The notes under the pieces were generated by a model, which saw nothing but the letters and a program-made list of their open reading frames with translations, was not told the DNA's origin and made no database searches. The position numbers and the translations under genes are program-made. Shown here in pieces: positions 43,757 to 53,248 of a stretch of 64,000 bases of DNA (positions are counted from its first letter, which is position 1; the number at the start of each line of letters is the position of its first letter). Where the stretch lies: assembly GCF_014640335.1 (NCBI RefSeq), contig NZ_BMGT01000001.1, positions 868,001 to 932,000 on the forward strand, written 5' to 3'. Source of the DNA: Edaphobacter dinghuensis (GTDB lineage Bacteria > Acidobacteriota > Terriglobia > Terriglobales > Acidobacteriaceae).

Positions 43757-44256
43757 CTGTCTGGCTCGAAGTGGAAGGGAAAAAACGCCGAGTCGAGCTG
43801 CTGCCAGTCGAGTTTGACGGTGGAACAGAGCGTGCCGTCGAGTGCGTGGTGGATGGCAGCGCCATCACCGCGAATGCATGCATGTTGCAGCCCGGGGTGA
43901 TGTCGCTGGTGATCGAGGGACGGCAGTATCGCTGCGTCCTCGATGGGAACGGTGTGATAATCGGAGGCAGACGGTTTGCATTCGAGAGAGAGGATCCTCG
44001 TTCGTTGCAGGGGCGGCGCAGCGCGGGAGGGGGCGCCACCGGGCCGCGGGCCGTCAAAGCGCCTATGCCGGGGCGCGTGGTGCGGGTACTGGTGAAGGCA
44101 GGCGACGAGGTGGCAGAGCAGCAGGGAGTCGTCGTGATCGAGGCGATGAAGATGCAGAACGAGCTGAAATCTCCCAAGGCTGGAAGGGTGGCCCGGGTGG
44201 CGATCGCGGTGGGTGACGCGGTCGGTGCGGGTGACGTCTTGGCGATGGTCGAGTAG
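43753..44256 (+). CDS. Biotin carboxyl carrier protein
   Basis: About 167 residues from a GTG overlapping the accC stop. A C-terminal biotinyl domain with the attachment motif EAMKMQNEL (biotinylated Lys133) follows a Pro/Gly linker (VKAPMPGRVV). The N-terminal 90 residues form a beta-rich domain of the kind seen in acyl-CoA carboxylase alpha chains, as if that chain were split in two genes. It works with the adjacent biotin carboxylase. Confidence 0.88.
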   Translation: MTVWLEVEGKKRRVELLPVEFDGGTERAVECVVDGSAITANACMLQPGVMSLVIEGRQYRCVLDGNGVIIGGRRFAFEREDPRSLQGRRSAGGGATGPRAVKAPMPGRVVRVLVKAGDEVAEQQGVVVIEAMKMQNELKSPKAGRVARVAIAVGDAVGAGDVLAMVE

Positions 44257-44408
44257 GCGGGTGATCAACTTTTCCTGGTCGCGGAAGAGGAGGAAATAAA
44301 GCAGATGGGTGAGTTCCGGCACATTTAAGCGGCGAATCCTCATGCCAACTGCGATCTTCGGCGCTACAATTCCCTCGAACAAAAATCTTGCCGATTGAGG
44401 GTGGCCTT

Positions 44409-45164
44409 ATGAGCGATGTTGCCGTAGCGACTGAAGGGCAGGCGTCAGGACCGGGGTTAACTCAGGTGGAGCGAGTGGTTGATACGTTTATCGCTCCTTC
44501 CAAGACATTTAACGACATTTTGCGAAACCGGAGTTGGTGGCTTCCCTTTCTACTGATCGTGGTGATCTCGTGGGGAGTAACACTTGCGGTCACCTCTCAG
44601 GTCGGGTGGGAACGGGTCGTCGAAAACCAGATCCAGGCCAGCCCCAAGCAGCAGGACGCGCTAGCGAGCCTGACCCCGGAGCAACGTGCGGCCCGCGTGC
44701 ACGGTATGAGCATCGGGTATAAATACACCTCCTATGCCTTCCCGGTATTGGTGCTGCTCTTCTCGGCGATCGCCGCGCTGGGACTCTGGGCAACGTTCAA
44801 CTTCGGCCTCGGTGCGCGCACCACCTTCGGCGAGATGTTCTGTCTGTGGATGTACTGCGGTCTGCCGAAGCTCATTATCGGGCTGCTGACGATCCTGATG
44901 CTCTACGTCGGTGGCAACGCGGAAAGCTACGACTTGAAGAACCCGGTCGGAACCAATCTCGGCTACTACTTTCCTGACGCGGGCGCGGGGCTGAAAGCGG
45001 CGCTTGGCTTCTTCGACATAATTGGCATCTGGTCGCTAATTTTGCTGATCCTGGGGACGTCGATTGTCGCAAAGGTAAGCCGCGGTAAGGCAGCGGCCGC
45101 AATCATCGGATGGTGGGTATTGATCCTCATCATCAGCGCAGCCGCGGCGGCAGCTTTCAACTAA
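44409..45164 (+). CDS. YIP1-family membrane protein
   Basis: About 251 residues from ATG 44409 (GAGGG upstream). Five hydrophobic helices occur with the YIP1-like opening (VDTFIAPSKTFNDILRNRSWWLPF) and repeated Gly/Ala-rich membrane segments. YIP1-family proteins are integral membrane proteins of uncertain function in bacteria. Neighbours give no pathway hint. Confidence 0.7.
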   Translation: MSDVAVATEGQASGPGLTQVERVVDTFIAPSKTFNDILRNRSWWLPFLLIVVISWGVTLAVTSQVGWERVVENQIQASPKQQDALASLTPEQRAARVHGMSIGYKYTSYAFPVLVLLFSAIAALGLWATFNFGLGARTTFGEMFCLWMYCGLPKLIIGLLTILMLYVGGNAESYDLKNPVGTNLGYYFPDAGAGLKAALGFFDIIGIWSLILLILGTSIVAKVSRGKAAAAIIGWWVLILIISAAAAAAFN

Positions 45165-45247
45165 AAGCTCCCACGTCTGAATAAGCCGATCCGGTCACAC
45201 GTAACCGGTTCGGTGTCTCTGCTGGGTTTTACAAAAGGCGATGCGTT

Positions 45248-45610
45248 TCAACGCAACCGTCTACGTACCTCATCCCGCACCAGATACAGAAAAAAAACCA
45301 GCGAGAACATGCCGCGAATCAGGAAGAAGCCGCTGTGGGTCTTCTCAAAGAAGAAGAAGTCCCCGGTAAACAGCATGACGCATCCTGCCAGCACCAGCGC
45401 CCATCCCCACCGGCGCATTCGCAGCAAACCGAAGATGCCTGCTACCAGCAGCGTGCAAAGTGCCAACACGCCATACTTCGCCAAGCCCATGCCAAAGGTG
45501 TTGCGCAGTGCGCCAAACACGTTCATCAGCGTCAGGAACAACATAAACAGGCAGATGCCGGCCACTCCCGGCAGCATCTGCCCTACAACAGCCTTGCGTT
45601 CGTCCGCCAT
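45248..45610 (-). CDS. Small four-helix membrane protein, unknown
   Basis: A 120-residue protein with about four transmembrane helices and basic ends (MADERKAVVG at the start, VRDEVRRRLR at the end). No family recognised. It lies 18 bases after the cytochrome c gene on the same strand and is probably co-transcribed with it. Confidence 0.65.
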   Translation of the reverse strand: MADERKAVVGQMLPGVAGICLFMLFLTLMNVFGALRNTFGMGLAKYGVLALCTLLVAGIFGLLRMRRWGWALVLAGCVMLFTGDFFFFEKTHSGFFLIRGMFSLVFFLYLVRDEVRRRLR

Positions 45611-45628
45611 CGCTTCTGCTCCTATTCT

Positions 45629-45973
45629 CTAAAGCGTATGCAGATAGGCCAGCAGATCGTCGAGATCCTGCTGGTCCATCTGATTTCCCACCGCAGGCAT
45701 CAGGCCGTGTCCATGCATAATAGTCGCGGTCACGCGGTCGTCATTGGCCGGGGCGCCACTCGGCAGATAGGGCTTTTTGTAGACACCCAGCAGCGAAGGC
45801 CCGTGCAGTGCGGCATCGCGGCGGTCATAGTGGCAAGCTCCGCAGTGTGTTTCGAATAGAGCGTGGCCATGCATCTGCTGCTCGTTCAACTGCGAGAGCG
45901 GCGTTGGCGGAGGCACCGACTTACACCCTGCCAGCGCACAAGCCAGCATCAGCAAAAAACAAGCTCGAACCAT
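45629..45973 (-). CDS. Lipoprotein class I cytochrome c
   Basis: A 114-residue protein. The signal peptide ends in LACALAGC (lipid Cys17). Heme-binding CGACH is at 44-48, and axial Met92 is in HGHGLMPAVG. It matches small mono-heme c-type cytochromes that shuttle electrons in the periplasm. It lies between a membrane protein gene and a TauE/SafE permease gene. Confidence 0.88.
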   Translation of the reverse strand: MVRACFLLMLACALAGCKSVPPPTPLSQLNEQQMHGHALFETHCGACHYDRRDAALHGPSLLGVYKKPYLPSGAPANDDRVTATIMHGHGLMPAVGNQMDQQDLDDLLAYLHTL

Positions 45974-46000
45974 AGATTTATTCTCTCATCCGTCATCGCC

Positions 46001-46741
46001 CTACCTATGTACCGACTGCGCCAGCAGCACCACGCCAATGCCAGCCAAACCCACATAGACATAGCGCAGAAACGTGTCTCCATGCAGGCGATGGTTCACC
46101 ACGCGACCCAGCCAGATTGCAGGCAGCAGCACCGGCAGGCTCAGCAGATAGTAGTGCGTCACCGCTGGAACCCAAAGTCCCGCCAGCCAGTATCCGGCCA
46201 TGCCGATGACGCTTGCGGGAAGAAAATACCCCTGTAACGTGGCGCGAAAGTGTTGTGCAGACCATCGCCGCATCGCTCCATAGATCACCAGCGGAGGTCC
46301 GTTCATCCCGTAGGCTCCGCCAAATACACCGGCGACGAAGCCGCAGCCCAGCAGCCACGCCTTGCTGTCGTGCTTTAACTCAGGTGGCTTGCTGCCCAGC
46401 AGCGAATACGCGGCGAAGGCCATGATGAAGATCGCCAGCGCGATCCTCACCGCCTGCTGGTGGCTGCTGGTCAGGAGTAATAGGCCGACGGGAATGCCGA
46501 ATAGAGTCGCCCCCACCAGCCAGCCGGTACTGCGTAGATGAATCTTGCGCCAGTCCTGCACGACGACCACCGCGGCAATCGTAATCGACACCAGCACGGC
46601 CAGCGGCGCTGCGACTTTAAGCGGAATAAAAAGCGCCAGCAGCGGAACAGCGAACAGCGCCTCGCCAAACCCGAACGCCGACCGGATGAACGTAGCCAGA
46701 AACACCACAACCAGCACCTGTAAGGTAGCAACATCCATCAT
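46001..46741 (-). CDS. TauE/SafE-family sulfite/anion permease
   Basis: About 246 residues from ATG 46741 or 46738. Seven to eight hydrophobic helices with the family hallmarks FIRSAFGFGEALFAVPLL near the start and GGAYGMNGPPLVIYG in the second half. Members export sulfite, sulfoacetate or similar anions. It sits upstream of the cytochrome c gene on the same strand; a sulfur-oxidation link is possible but not shown. Confidence 0.85.
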   Translation of the reverse strand: MMDVATLQVLVVVFLATFIRSAFGFGEALFAVPLLALFIPLKVAAPLAVLVSITIAAVVVVQDWRKIHLRSTGWLVGATLFGIPVGLLLLTSSHQQAVRIALAIFIMAFAAYSLLGSKPPELKHDSKAWLLGCGFVAGVFGGAYGMNGPPLVIYGAMRRWSAQHFRATLQGYFLPASVIGMAGYWLAGLWVPAVTHYYLLSLPVLLPAIWLGRVVNHRLHGDTFLRYVYVGLAGIGVVLLAQSVHR

Positions 46742-46839
46742 CTGGTCAACACATCGGCGTTCCACGCAAGAGACAATCCGCTACGCTTCATCTCTCTATT
46801 CTACGAGCGGATTGCATCAGCTTTTCCATCGAACAAACG

Positions 46840-48471
46840 CTAATTCGTCTCTGCAATCGCCGCCACGATCTTGTCCATTACAGCCTCGTCCGCGCGGCTG
46901 TGGGGAGCGTGGTTATCCACCATGATGGAGAAGATCACCGTCCCCCCGCTCGCGCAATCGATATAGCCCGAAAGCGCACGCGCCTCCCCCAGCGTGCCTG
47001 TCTTGGCGAAGACATGCCCCTTCAACGGGGTTTGCGTGAACCGTCCGGCGAGCGTTCCATCCACGCCACCGACTGGAAGTGAAGACTTCCAATCCTCAAA
47101 CCATGGCTGTGTGCTGGCATACTGCAACAGCTTTGCCGTGGCCTGTGGTGTCACCAGGTCATGCCCGCTCAGGCCTGAACCATCGAAAAAGACGAAATCG
47201 TCCTTATCAATTCCTGCGTTCTCAAGAAAAGACCGGACCACTCGCGCTCCCTGCGCTGTCGATCCAGTACACGTCAGGCGCTTCCCAAGGTGATGCAACA
47301 ACAGCTCAGCATGCAGGTTCTGTGAGACCTTGTTGGTCGCCACCACATCTTCCAGCAGGGTGGATGATTGGTGCGAGGCAATCACCTTCTCTCCGGCACG
47401 CAGCTCAGGGCGGCCAGCGTCTCCGCATCCCGTCCCGAGTCTTCCGTCCAGAAGGCCCGGATCGAGTGGCTCGTTTGTCTGGTCGAGAAAGCCGCGCCGT
47501 TCACGAAGGTCCCAATGCTCAGACCGAGCCACCCCAGTCACTTCGATCCCACGGGCTTCCAGCATCGCCTTCAACGCTATCGCCGCATACTCGGCTGGAT
47601 CTTGAATCGCCACCTCTTCCACATCGGGCTGCGCATCCAGAGCAATCGCTCCATAAATGTGCAGAACCTTCGATCCGAGCAGCCGCTCCATCTGCACTGA
47701 GCTTTCACTCTTCGCCGCGCCTGTCGTTACTGAAACGTCCAACGTGTAGTACGGCACCGCAGGATCGATGGCCACGGTCGCGGGCTTCCCCGCAGCATCG
47801 CCGGGTGTCACCGTCACCTTGATCTGGTTGTCATTGATCGTCAGCGCCGAGAGGGGGCTTCCATATCCCCAGATCGTGTCATCGATCGCCCAATCTGCCG
47901 CGTACGGTTCCCATGGGAACAGCGTGTCGTCGCCCACCACATCGCCATTTACCACTTTCAACCCGGTTGCCGCCACCTGGTCCGCCATCTGCTCCAGATA
48001 GCGCAATGCTGCGGGAGCGGGCGGAGGTGGGACTGGCCTCTCCGCAGGTGACAGATACGGCAATGCACGTCCGGAGAGGTTTGCATCCCCGCCTCCAATC
48101 AACACGAGGTCTCCTGTCAGCTTCGCAGTGCCGTCAAACACTCCGCGCGCCGCCACTCGTGTGTCGAAGGTCGTCTCCGGCCCCAACAAAGCCATCGCCG
48201 CTGCCGTGGTGAACAGCTTCGCATTGCTGGCCGGCTGAAAGAACTGTCCTGCATTCAACGCATAGATTGGCTTGCCATCCATCTTCGTGACGGCGATGCC
48301 CCAGTGCGAGCGCGACACCGCCGGGTCGGCCAGCAGCCTTGCCACCTGTAACTTCAGCGGCTTCACACGATGCGTCTTGTGGAGCTTCGTGAAGCCGGTT
48401 CCCGCCCCCGCCGGCATGCACATCATCCCACCCAGCAAAATCACAGCACAACGCCCGACGAACCTCATCAT
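46840..48471 (-). CDS. dacB: D-alanyl-D-alanine carboxypeptidase/endopeptidase (PBP4, S13)
   Basis: A 543-residue exported penicillin-binding protein. Active-site motifs: SNAK (Ser82, Lys85), the SQN triad in NKVSQNLHAE, and KTG at 490-492. The N-terminal signal segment is hydrophobic. The internal domain insertions fit the S13/PBP4 class, which trims peptidoglycan cross-links. Divergent from folP with only 49 bases between the start codons. Confidence 0.93.
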   Translation of the reverse strand: MMRFVGRCAVILLGGMMCMPAGAGTGFTKLHKTHRVKPLKLQVARLLADPAVSRSHWGIAVTKMDGKPIYALNAGQFFQPASNAKLFTTAAAMALLGPETTFDTRVAARGVFDGTAKLTGDLVLIGGGDANLSGRALPYLSPAERPVPPPPAPAALRYLEQMADQVAATGLKVVNGDVVGDDTLFPWEPYAADWAIDDTIWGYGSPLSALTINDNQIKVTVTPGDAAGKPATVAIDPAVPYYTLDVSVTTGAAKSESSVQMERLLGSKVLHIYGAIALDAQPDVEEVAIQDPAEYAAIALKAMLEARGIEVTGVARSEHWDLRERRGFLDQTNEPLDPGLLDGRLGTGCGDAGRPELRAGEKVIASHQSSTLLEDVVATNKVSQNLHAELLLHHLGKRLTCTGSTAQGARVVRSFLENAGIDKDDFVFFDGSGLSGHDLVTPQATAKLLQYASTQPWFEDWKSSLPVGGVDGTLAGRFTQTPLKGHVFAKTGTLGEARALSGYIDCASGGTVIFSIMVDNHAPHSRADEAVMDKIVAAIAETN

Positions 48472-48520
48472 CCGCGCAGTCTAGCATCCCAATTCTTCAA
48501 ATTGCGTCTAATCTTCACCT

Positions 48521-49423
48521 ATGCCACTCACACGCCGTCCGCATTTTGACTGGAGTCTTCGCAGCCGGACCCTTGCGCTCGGGCAGCACACCCTGATCAT
48601 GGGCATCCTCAACGTCACTCCAGACAGCTTCTCCGACGGTGGCCACTTTTATACTCCCGAGCATGCGCCCGAACGCGCCCTCGCGCAGGCGCACAAGATG
48701 CTCGACGAGGGTGCGCACATTCTCGACATCGGCGGAGAATCCACCCGCCCCAATGCCATACCGCTCTCGGCCGACGAGGAGCAGTCGCGGATTCTTCCTG
48801 TCATCGAAGCGATCCTCATCGATAGACCTGAGGCCATTCTTTCGATCGACACCCATCACGCTTCGACCGCCGTTTGCGCCGTTGAGGCCGGGGTCGAAAT
48901 CGTCAACGACGTCAGCGGCCATCTATGGGATGCCACCATGACCAAAAACTGTGTTCAATTGGGATGCGGCACCGTCCTGATGCATACACGGGGTCGTCCG
49001 CGCGAGTGGCGCGAGCAGCCTTCGATCCCAACCGAGGAGGTTGTTCCGCTAGTACTCCGCGAGTTGAAGGAACGTATCGATGCAGCGACCTCGGCCGGAA
49101 TTGCACGGAGCAGGATCGTTCTTGACCCGGGCTTCGGCTTCGGCAAGCGGCACGACGAGAACTACCCTCTGATCGCTCGCCTCGACAGTCTCCAGACGCT
49201 CAACCTGCCCATCCTCGCCGGGGTCTCGCGCAAGAGCTTTCTGGCCGAGGCTTTGGCCCCGGTTTATGAAGACGCGCCGCCGCCACCCGAAGCACGCCTG
49301 CATGCCACCACTGCGGCCAACGTAACGGCCATCCTCAATGGAGCCCACGTCATCCGCACACACGATGTTCGCCCTGCCGTCGAAGCCGCGGCGGTCGCCG
49401 ACCGTATTCTTGCCGCGGTCTAA
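48521..49423 (+). CDS. folP: Dihydropteroate synthase
   Basis: A 300-residue TIM-barrel enzyme. Signatures: MGILNVTPDSFSDGG near the start, DIGGESTRP, SIDT, NDVSG, DPGFGFGKRHDEN and LAGVSRKSF. It condenses p-aminobenzoate with hydroxymethyl-dihydropterin diphosphate in folate synthesis. It overlaps the convergent DUF2278 gene stop by four bases. Confidence 0.96.
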   Translation: MPLTRRPHFDWSLRSRTLALGQHTLIMGILNVTPDSFSDGGHFYTPEHAPERALAQAHKMLDEGAHILDIGGESTRPNAIPLSADEEQSRILPVIEAILIDRPEAILSIDTHHASTAVCAVEAGVEIVNDVSGHLWDATMTKNCVQLGCGTVLMHTRGRPREWREQPSIPTEEVVPLVLRELKERIDAATSAGIARSRIVLDPGFGFGKRHDENYPLIARLDSLQTLNLPILAGVSRKSFLAEALAPVYEDAPPPPEARLHATTAANVTAILNGAHVIRTHDVRPAVEAAAVADRILAAV

Positions 49424-50094
49424 GCGGGATTTCCGTTGGAGTCAGTCGTCCACGACTCGGTCTGGAACGCGATGAAGATGGCGGTCCATGTGCCCTTCGA
49501 GGGCAAATGGATCAGCAGAGCGCCGTCCTGCCAGACTCCGTTGTCACTGCCGTGGTTATTCACAGGGTTTCCCTGGTTCATGTGAATATCGTGAATCCCA
49601 TCGATCTGACCTTTATCGGCGTACGAGCTGCCAAAGGCGTAGATGACGCCATCTTTGTCGGCGATGGTCATGTTCAACAGCGTTACTACGGCGTTCTGCA
49701 GAGCGCTTGAGCGTGCCTGCGCCAGCATGCGCTCCTGTTCGTTGCCCTTGAAATTTTTGGCTGGTACCTGCGGCAACAGCGTCATCTGCTCCCGCGTAAT
49801 CATCTGTCGCCCGCTCACCTGCGAGCGCACATAGTCGAGCGCCAGTCCGCCGGGCACGCTCTCGAGGGCGGTCATTCCCATCGGCAGCGCCAGCAGTCCT
49901 GCAACATCGGGAGGCGTAAATCCCTCCTCAATCGCATACAGAACCTCCGACCCGTCAACCGATTGAATGTTCACCGCAACGGTAAACGGGCCGCCGGGAG
50001 CGTTCATCGTGATCTGATAATGCGTGCTCGATCCCGTGACCACCTTGCCCGAGACCGGGTCACCGGCCAGGACGCTGTAGTTTGTAATTGGCAT
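49420..50094 (-). CDS. DUF2278 (YukJ-like) protein
   Basis: A 224-residue protein of the DUF2278 family: N-terminal NYSVLAGDPV, the GFTPPDVAGLLALPMGM segment, the hallmark IDGIHDIHMNQGNP and a final WTAIFIAFQTESW strand. No catalytic role is known. yukJ is named from the Bacillus yuk locus, but here it is far from the ubiquitin-like cluster. It lies next to a VWFA-related gene on the same strand. Confidence 0.82.
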   Translation of the reverse strand: MPITNYSVLAGDPVSGKVVTGSSTHYQITMNAPGGPFTVAVNIQSVDGSEVLYAIEEGFTPPDVAGLLALPMGMTALESVPGGLALDYVRSQVSGRQMITREQMTLLPQVPAKNFKGNEQERMLAQARSSALQNAVVTLLNMTIADKDGVIYAFGSSYADKGQIDGIHDIHMNQGNPVNNHGSDNGVWQDGALLIHLPSKGTWTAIFIAFQTESWTTDSNGNPA

Positions 50095-50115
50095 GGATCC
50101 TCCTCGGCAGAGAGG

Positions 50116-51165
50116 CTATCGCTGCTGCGCATAATATCCCTGTCGCGAGCGAGCGGTCAGACCGGTGTCTGCCATCTTCACTTCGATATGGTGATACTCG
50201 TCGGCATGTTCGGCAGGGGGCGGATCAAAGGTCAGCTCGTAGTAGGCGCTTGTGTCTGCAACGCATCGTTGGAGCAGACCTGCGATGTCGTTGTTGCCGT
50301 TCAGAACCAGGCCGCCGCTCTGTGCGGCCAGTACCTGCAGTGACAGGTTGGCAAGCTGCACATCGCTCGGCTTGGTGGCGCCCTTGAGGTACTCCTGGTA
50401 GAAGTAGGAGTTGCTGAGAATAGACTCGCCGGCGCCTGTGGGATCGACGCTGTAGAGGGTGATGTGCGCCTGCCGCAAGCCTGTCGAGAGCTCGACGACC
50501 TCGCTGAAGATCTTCCGCTGCTGGTTCGAAGTCAGATCGATACGAGGGCCTGAGAGCAGCGGCCAACCGGGAGAGATCCAGAGAATGATCTTGCGTCCGG
50601 GATGGCCTGCCTCCGCCGCTGTGAGTCGGCGAAGCGTCTCGAGCGAGAGTTGAATGCGCTCATCGGCGCCGTAGATGCCGCTGGAACGCCGAATGGCGCG
50701 AAGCCCGATGGCGGATTGATCGAGAACCGTGCTCAGTGCATTGCCGTCGGTGGAGAAGCCGTTCTGAATCTGGGTGCCGGTGTCGGTAAAGATCGCAAGC
50801 GAAAGAGGGTGCGCGAGGTGGCCGCCGTTGGTCCGCAGGAACTTGTCGATCTCCTCGCGCGCATAGGCGAGACGCATATATGGGGTATTGACCCCATCGA
50901 CGAGCAGAATGATCTCGACCGGAGCCTGGGAACCGCGGACGGCCTGAAAAGATGTGATCGGCTGTGCAACCTTATTGTCCAGAACAGAGAAGTCCTGCTC
51001 CTTCAGGTCCGGGACTGGTGTTCCCGATCTTGGTGTGACCACGACATCCAGGTGAATGCTGTTGGAAGTCTGGGCTGTGGGTGCACCCTCCTGTGCGAAG
51101 GCTGGAACAGCAGAGGGTAAAAGCAGAAGGAGGAGCAGAGCGCAGAAACGAGTCTCGATTGACAT
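50116..51165 (-). CDS. Secreted VWFA-related Acidobacterial domain protein
   Basis: About 349 residues from ATG 51165 (AAGGGA upstream; an open frame to 51333 is not needed). The signal peptide ends at PAFAQ. The VWFA-related fold begins with IHLDVVVTP and DLKEQDFSVLD. The MIDAS-like strand is LLVDGVN, lacking DxSxS. C-terminal YYELTFDPP and RSRQGYYA are typical family endings. The third family member in this window, and the least similar of the three. Confidence 0.8.
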   Translation of the reverse strand: MSIETRFCALLLLLLLPSAVPAFAQEGAPTAQTSNSIHLDVVVTPRSGTPVPDLKEQDFSVLDNKVAQPITSFQAVRGSQAPVEIILLVDGVNTPYMRLAYAREEIDKFLRTNGGHLAHPLSLAIFTDTGTQIQNGFSTDGNALSTVLDQSAIGLRAIRRSSGIYGADERIQLSLETLRRLTAAEAGHPGRKIILWISPGWPLLSGPRIDLTSNQQRKIFSEVVELSTGLRQAHITLYSVDPTGAGESILSNSYFYQEYLKGATKPSDVQLANLSLQVLAAQSGGLVLNGNNDIAGLLQRCVADTSAYYELTFDPPPAEHADEYHHIEVKMADTGLTARSRQGYYAQQR

Positions 51166-51338
51166 GTCTTCCCTTTTTCTCGGACGAAGACCAGAATCCC
51201 TCGTGAGAGACATCGCGGTTGGAATACGTAAGCGCGACCATCTAGAAGAATAGACGCGACCTGGCATAGGTAAGTCTAATAAATTGAAGCTGTAGCCGAA
51301 ATTGCCAAAAGAAAGAGCTGCCTCAGCTTCCATTTGGC
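51166..51338. other. Non-coding gap between VWFA-related gene and rmuC
   Basis: A 173-base gap on the leftward strand. AAGGGA just before 51165 is the ribosome site of the VWFA gene. No clear promoter or hairpin is visible. Confidence 0.3.
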
Positions 51339-52775
51339 CTATTCCCCCGTCTCATCTATCTCAGCATCTGCCACTAGTGACAAACCAACTTGCTGCCAAT
51401 CATCGGCTTCCATCCCTCGCATCTGCACCGAAACCGCCTTGCTCTCCGTTAGGTCTTTCTCGCCAATCTTAAGCTCTCGCAACCTCCGCGATACCGAGAA
51501 CAGTCCACCGCGGCCTTCCGCTTTGATTAGCATGTCGTTGTATGCATCTCCAGCTGACTCTAGGCGCTTGCCGAGATTAAGAATTGCGCCATGCATTCCC
51601 ACTAGTTTTTCATGGACCTTAATCGCAGCATCTCGAATTATTTCAGCATCCCGGGCAATCTGTGACTGTTGCCATCCGTAAGCTACGGCTTTCAGCAAAG
51701 CGATCAGAGTCGTCGGTGTCGCCAGCAACACATTGCTCGATGCGCTGTACTCCAGCAACCCAGGATCATGCTCTAGCGCCGCACTAAAAAGCACCTCACT
51801 CGGCAAAAAACACACCACAAAATCCGGTGACTCCGGAAACTGCTTCCAATATCCTTTGCCTGAAAGCGCGTCCAGATGACTCTTCACCCGCCTAGCATGG
51901 GCGAGCATGTGTCCTTGTCGGAGCGCCTCATCCTCGCACGCTGTAGCATCCAGAAATGCATCCAACGGCGTCTTGGCATCCACGATTATGCTTCTGCCAT
52001 TGGGTAATTTCACGATCAGGTCAGGCCTAATCGTTACATCTTCACCCTTCACATATTTTTCCACGTCAAACGACGCATGTTCCACCATACCTGCAAACTC
52101 GACGCAGCGACGCAACTGCATCTCTCCCCAATTGCCGCGCACCTTGGGAGCTCGCAGTGCCTGCACCAACTGAGTCGTCTCTTTTCTCAGGTCTAAATGC
52201 GATCGCTGAATATTCTGTATCTCAGCCAGAACCGCGGTGTATGCTCCCTCGCGCTTCACCTCCAATTCCTGGCTGTGTGCAGACAGCCTAGCCAGCGAGT
52301 CCTTCATTGGTCCCAGCAGCGTCGCAATTGCAGATTCCTTTTCTGTCAGCTTGTTCGCTGCTTCAGCCTGTTGTTTGCCTAGCTCTCCTTTCGCCAATTC
52401 CATCAATTGCTTGCTGTTTGCGTTGAGAGCGCTCGCCGCCAATGACTCGAAGCTTTCCTTCAAACTTTTTTCCACATCTATGAGTGCTTGTACTTTTTCT
52501 TTTGCGGACTCTTGCTCTGCCAGCATCTTCGCTCGTAAACCTGCTGCGTCTTCACGCGCTGCTGCGGCTGTCCCACGCTCTTTCACCAGCTCTTGCTCAT
52601 TTCTTTCCATCTGTTGTTTCTGCGTGGCGATCAGTTCGCGAAGCCGTGCTATCTCTGTATCCTGAGCTACTGCCGCCGCGCGCATGCTCTGCGAACGGCT
52701 GTTAACGATCAGCCAACCCACTACTGCGCCAGCCACGCAGCCAACGACAAACCATATAATCATCCACTCTTGCAT
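51339..52775 (-). CDS. rmuC: RmuC-family protein
   Basis: A 478-residue protein. The N-terminal transmembrane segment (WMIIWFVVGCVAGAVVGWLIV) is followed by a long coiled coil (about 30-220). The RmuC nuclease-like domain has KVRGNWGEMQLRR, DLIVKLPNGRSIIVDAKTP and CFLPSEVLF. RmuC proteins are linked to DNA recombination and inversion control. The stretch is visibly more A/T-rich than its neighbours, with different codon choice (for example TCT and CTT). Confidence 0.9.
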   Translation of the reverse strand: MQEWMIIWFVVGCVAGAVVGWLIVNSRSQSMRAAAVAQDTEIARLRELIATQKQQMERNEQELVKERGTAAAAREDAAGLRAKMLAEQESAKEKVQALIDVEKSLKESFESLAASALNANSKQLMELAKGELGKQQAEAANKLTEKESAIATLLGPMKDSLARLSAHSQELEVKREGAYTAVLAEIQNIQRSHLDLRKETTQLVQALRAPKVRGNWGEMQLRRCVEFAGMVEHASFDVEKYVKGEDVTIRPDLIVKLPNGRSIIVDAKTPLDAFLDATACEDEALRQGHMLAHARRVKSHLDALSGKGYWKQFPESPDFVVCFLPSEVLFSAALEHDPGLLEYSASSNVLLATPTTLIALLKAVAYGWQQSQIARDAEIIRDAAIKVHEKLVGMHGAILNLGKRLESAGDAYNDMLIKAEGRGGLFSVSRRLRELKIGEKDLTESKAVSVQMRGMEADDWQQVGLSLVADAEIDETGE

Positions 52776-52897
52776 GTCCCCAATCTACGCCAAATTTTCG
52801 CTAATTCCCATCTCGAAGTCTTCGCCTGATCAACCACAAAGATTTGCAATTCAAACACCTTTTCATGAACTCACCAACCCCTCAACCAGTCGTTTGC

Positions 52898-52926
52898 TTT
52901 ACACTCTGCTAGGCGCTCAGTATTCT
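52898..52926 (+). promoter_or_regulatory. Sigma-70-like promoter of acpP-fabF
   Basis: TTTACA (52898-52903), an exact 17-base spacer and TATTCT (52921-52926), 71 bases before the acpP start. Good match to a housekeeping promoter. Confidence 0.6.
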
Positions 52927-52997
52927 TGAGCATGGTGGTGTTGACTTCACGCACCGGCATCCAAATTTTGATTGCAAGACGTAAACAGGAGAAACAA

Positions 52998-53243
52998 ATG
53001 GCCGCAGTAGATGAAAAAGTAAAACAGATTATCGTCGAGCAACTTCAAGTGGATGAAGCCGAAGTCACCCCCGGCGCCAGCTTCCAGGAAGACCTCGGGG
53101 CCGACTCCCTCGACGTCGTCGAGCTCGTCATGCAGTTCGAAGAGGCCTTCGACATCCAGATCCCCGACGAAGATGCCGAGAAGATCAAGACCGTCAAGGA
53201 TGCCGTCGATTACATCGAAAAACACCAGAAGGCAGGAAAGTAA
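52998..53243 (+). CDS. acpP: Acyl carrier protein
   Basis: An 81-residue acidic four-helix protein with the phosphopantetheine site GADSLD (Ser37). The start is at ATG 52998, with AGGAGA upstream. It carries acyl chains for fatty-acid synthesis, and the next gene is its condensing enzyme FabF. Confidence 0.97.
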   Translation: MAAVDEKVKQIIVEQLQVDEAEVTPGASFQEDLGADSLDVVELVMQFEEAFDIQIPDEDAEKIKTVKDAVDYIEKHQKAGK

Positions 53244-53248
53244 CTAAC

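Noticed and set aside
45165..45247. Terminator between convergent YIP1 and membrane protein genes
   Set aside because: Only a 5-base stem (CCGGT/ACCGG) without a T-run; too weak to call.
49420..50094. DUF2278/YukJ as part of the YukD-like system
   Set aside because: It is 44 kb from the ubiquitin-like operon and lies between folP and a VWFA gene; the shared 'yuk' name is only historical.
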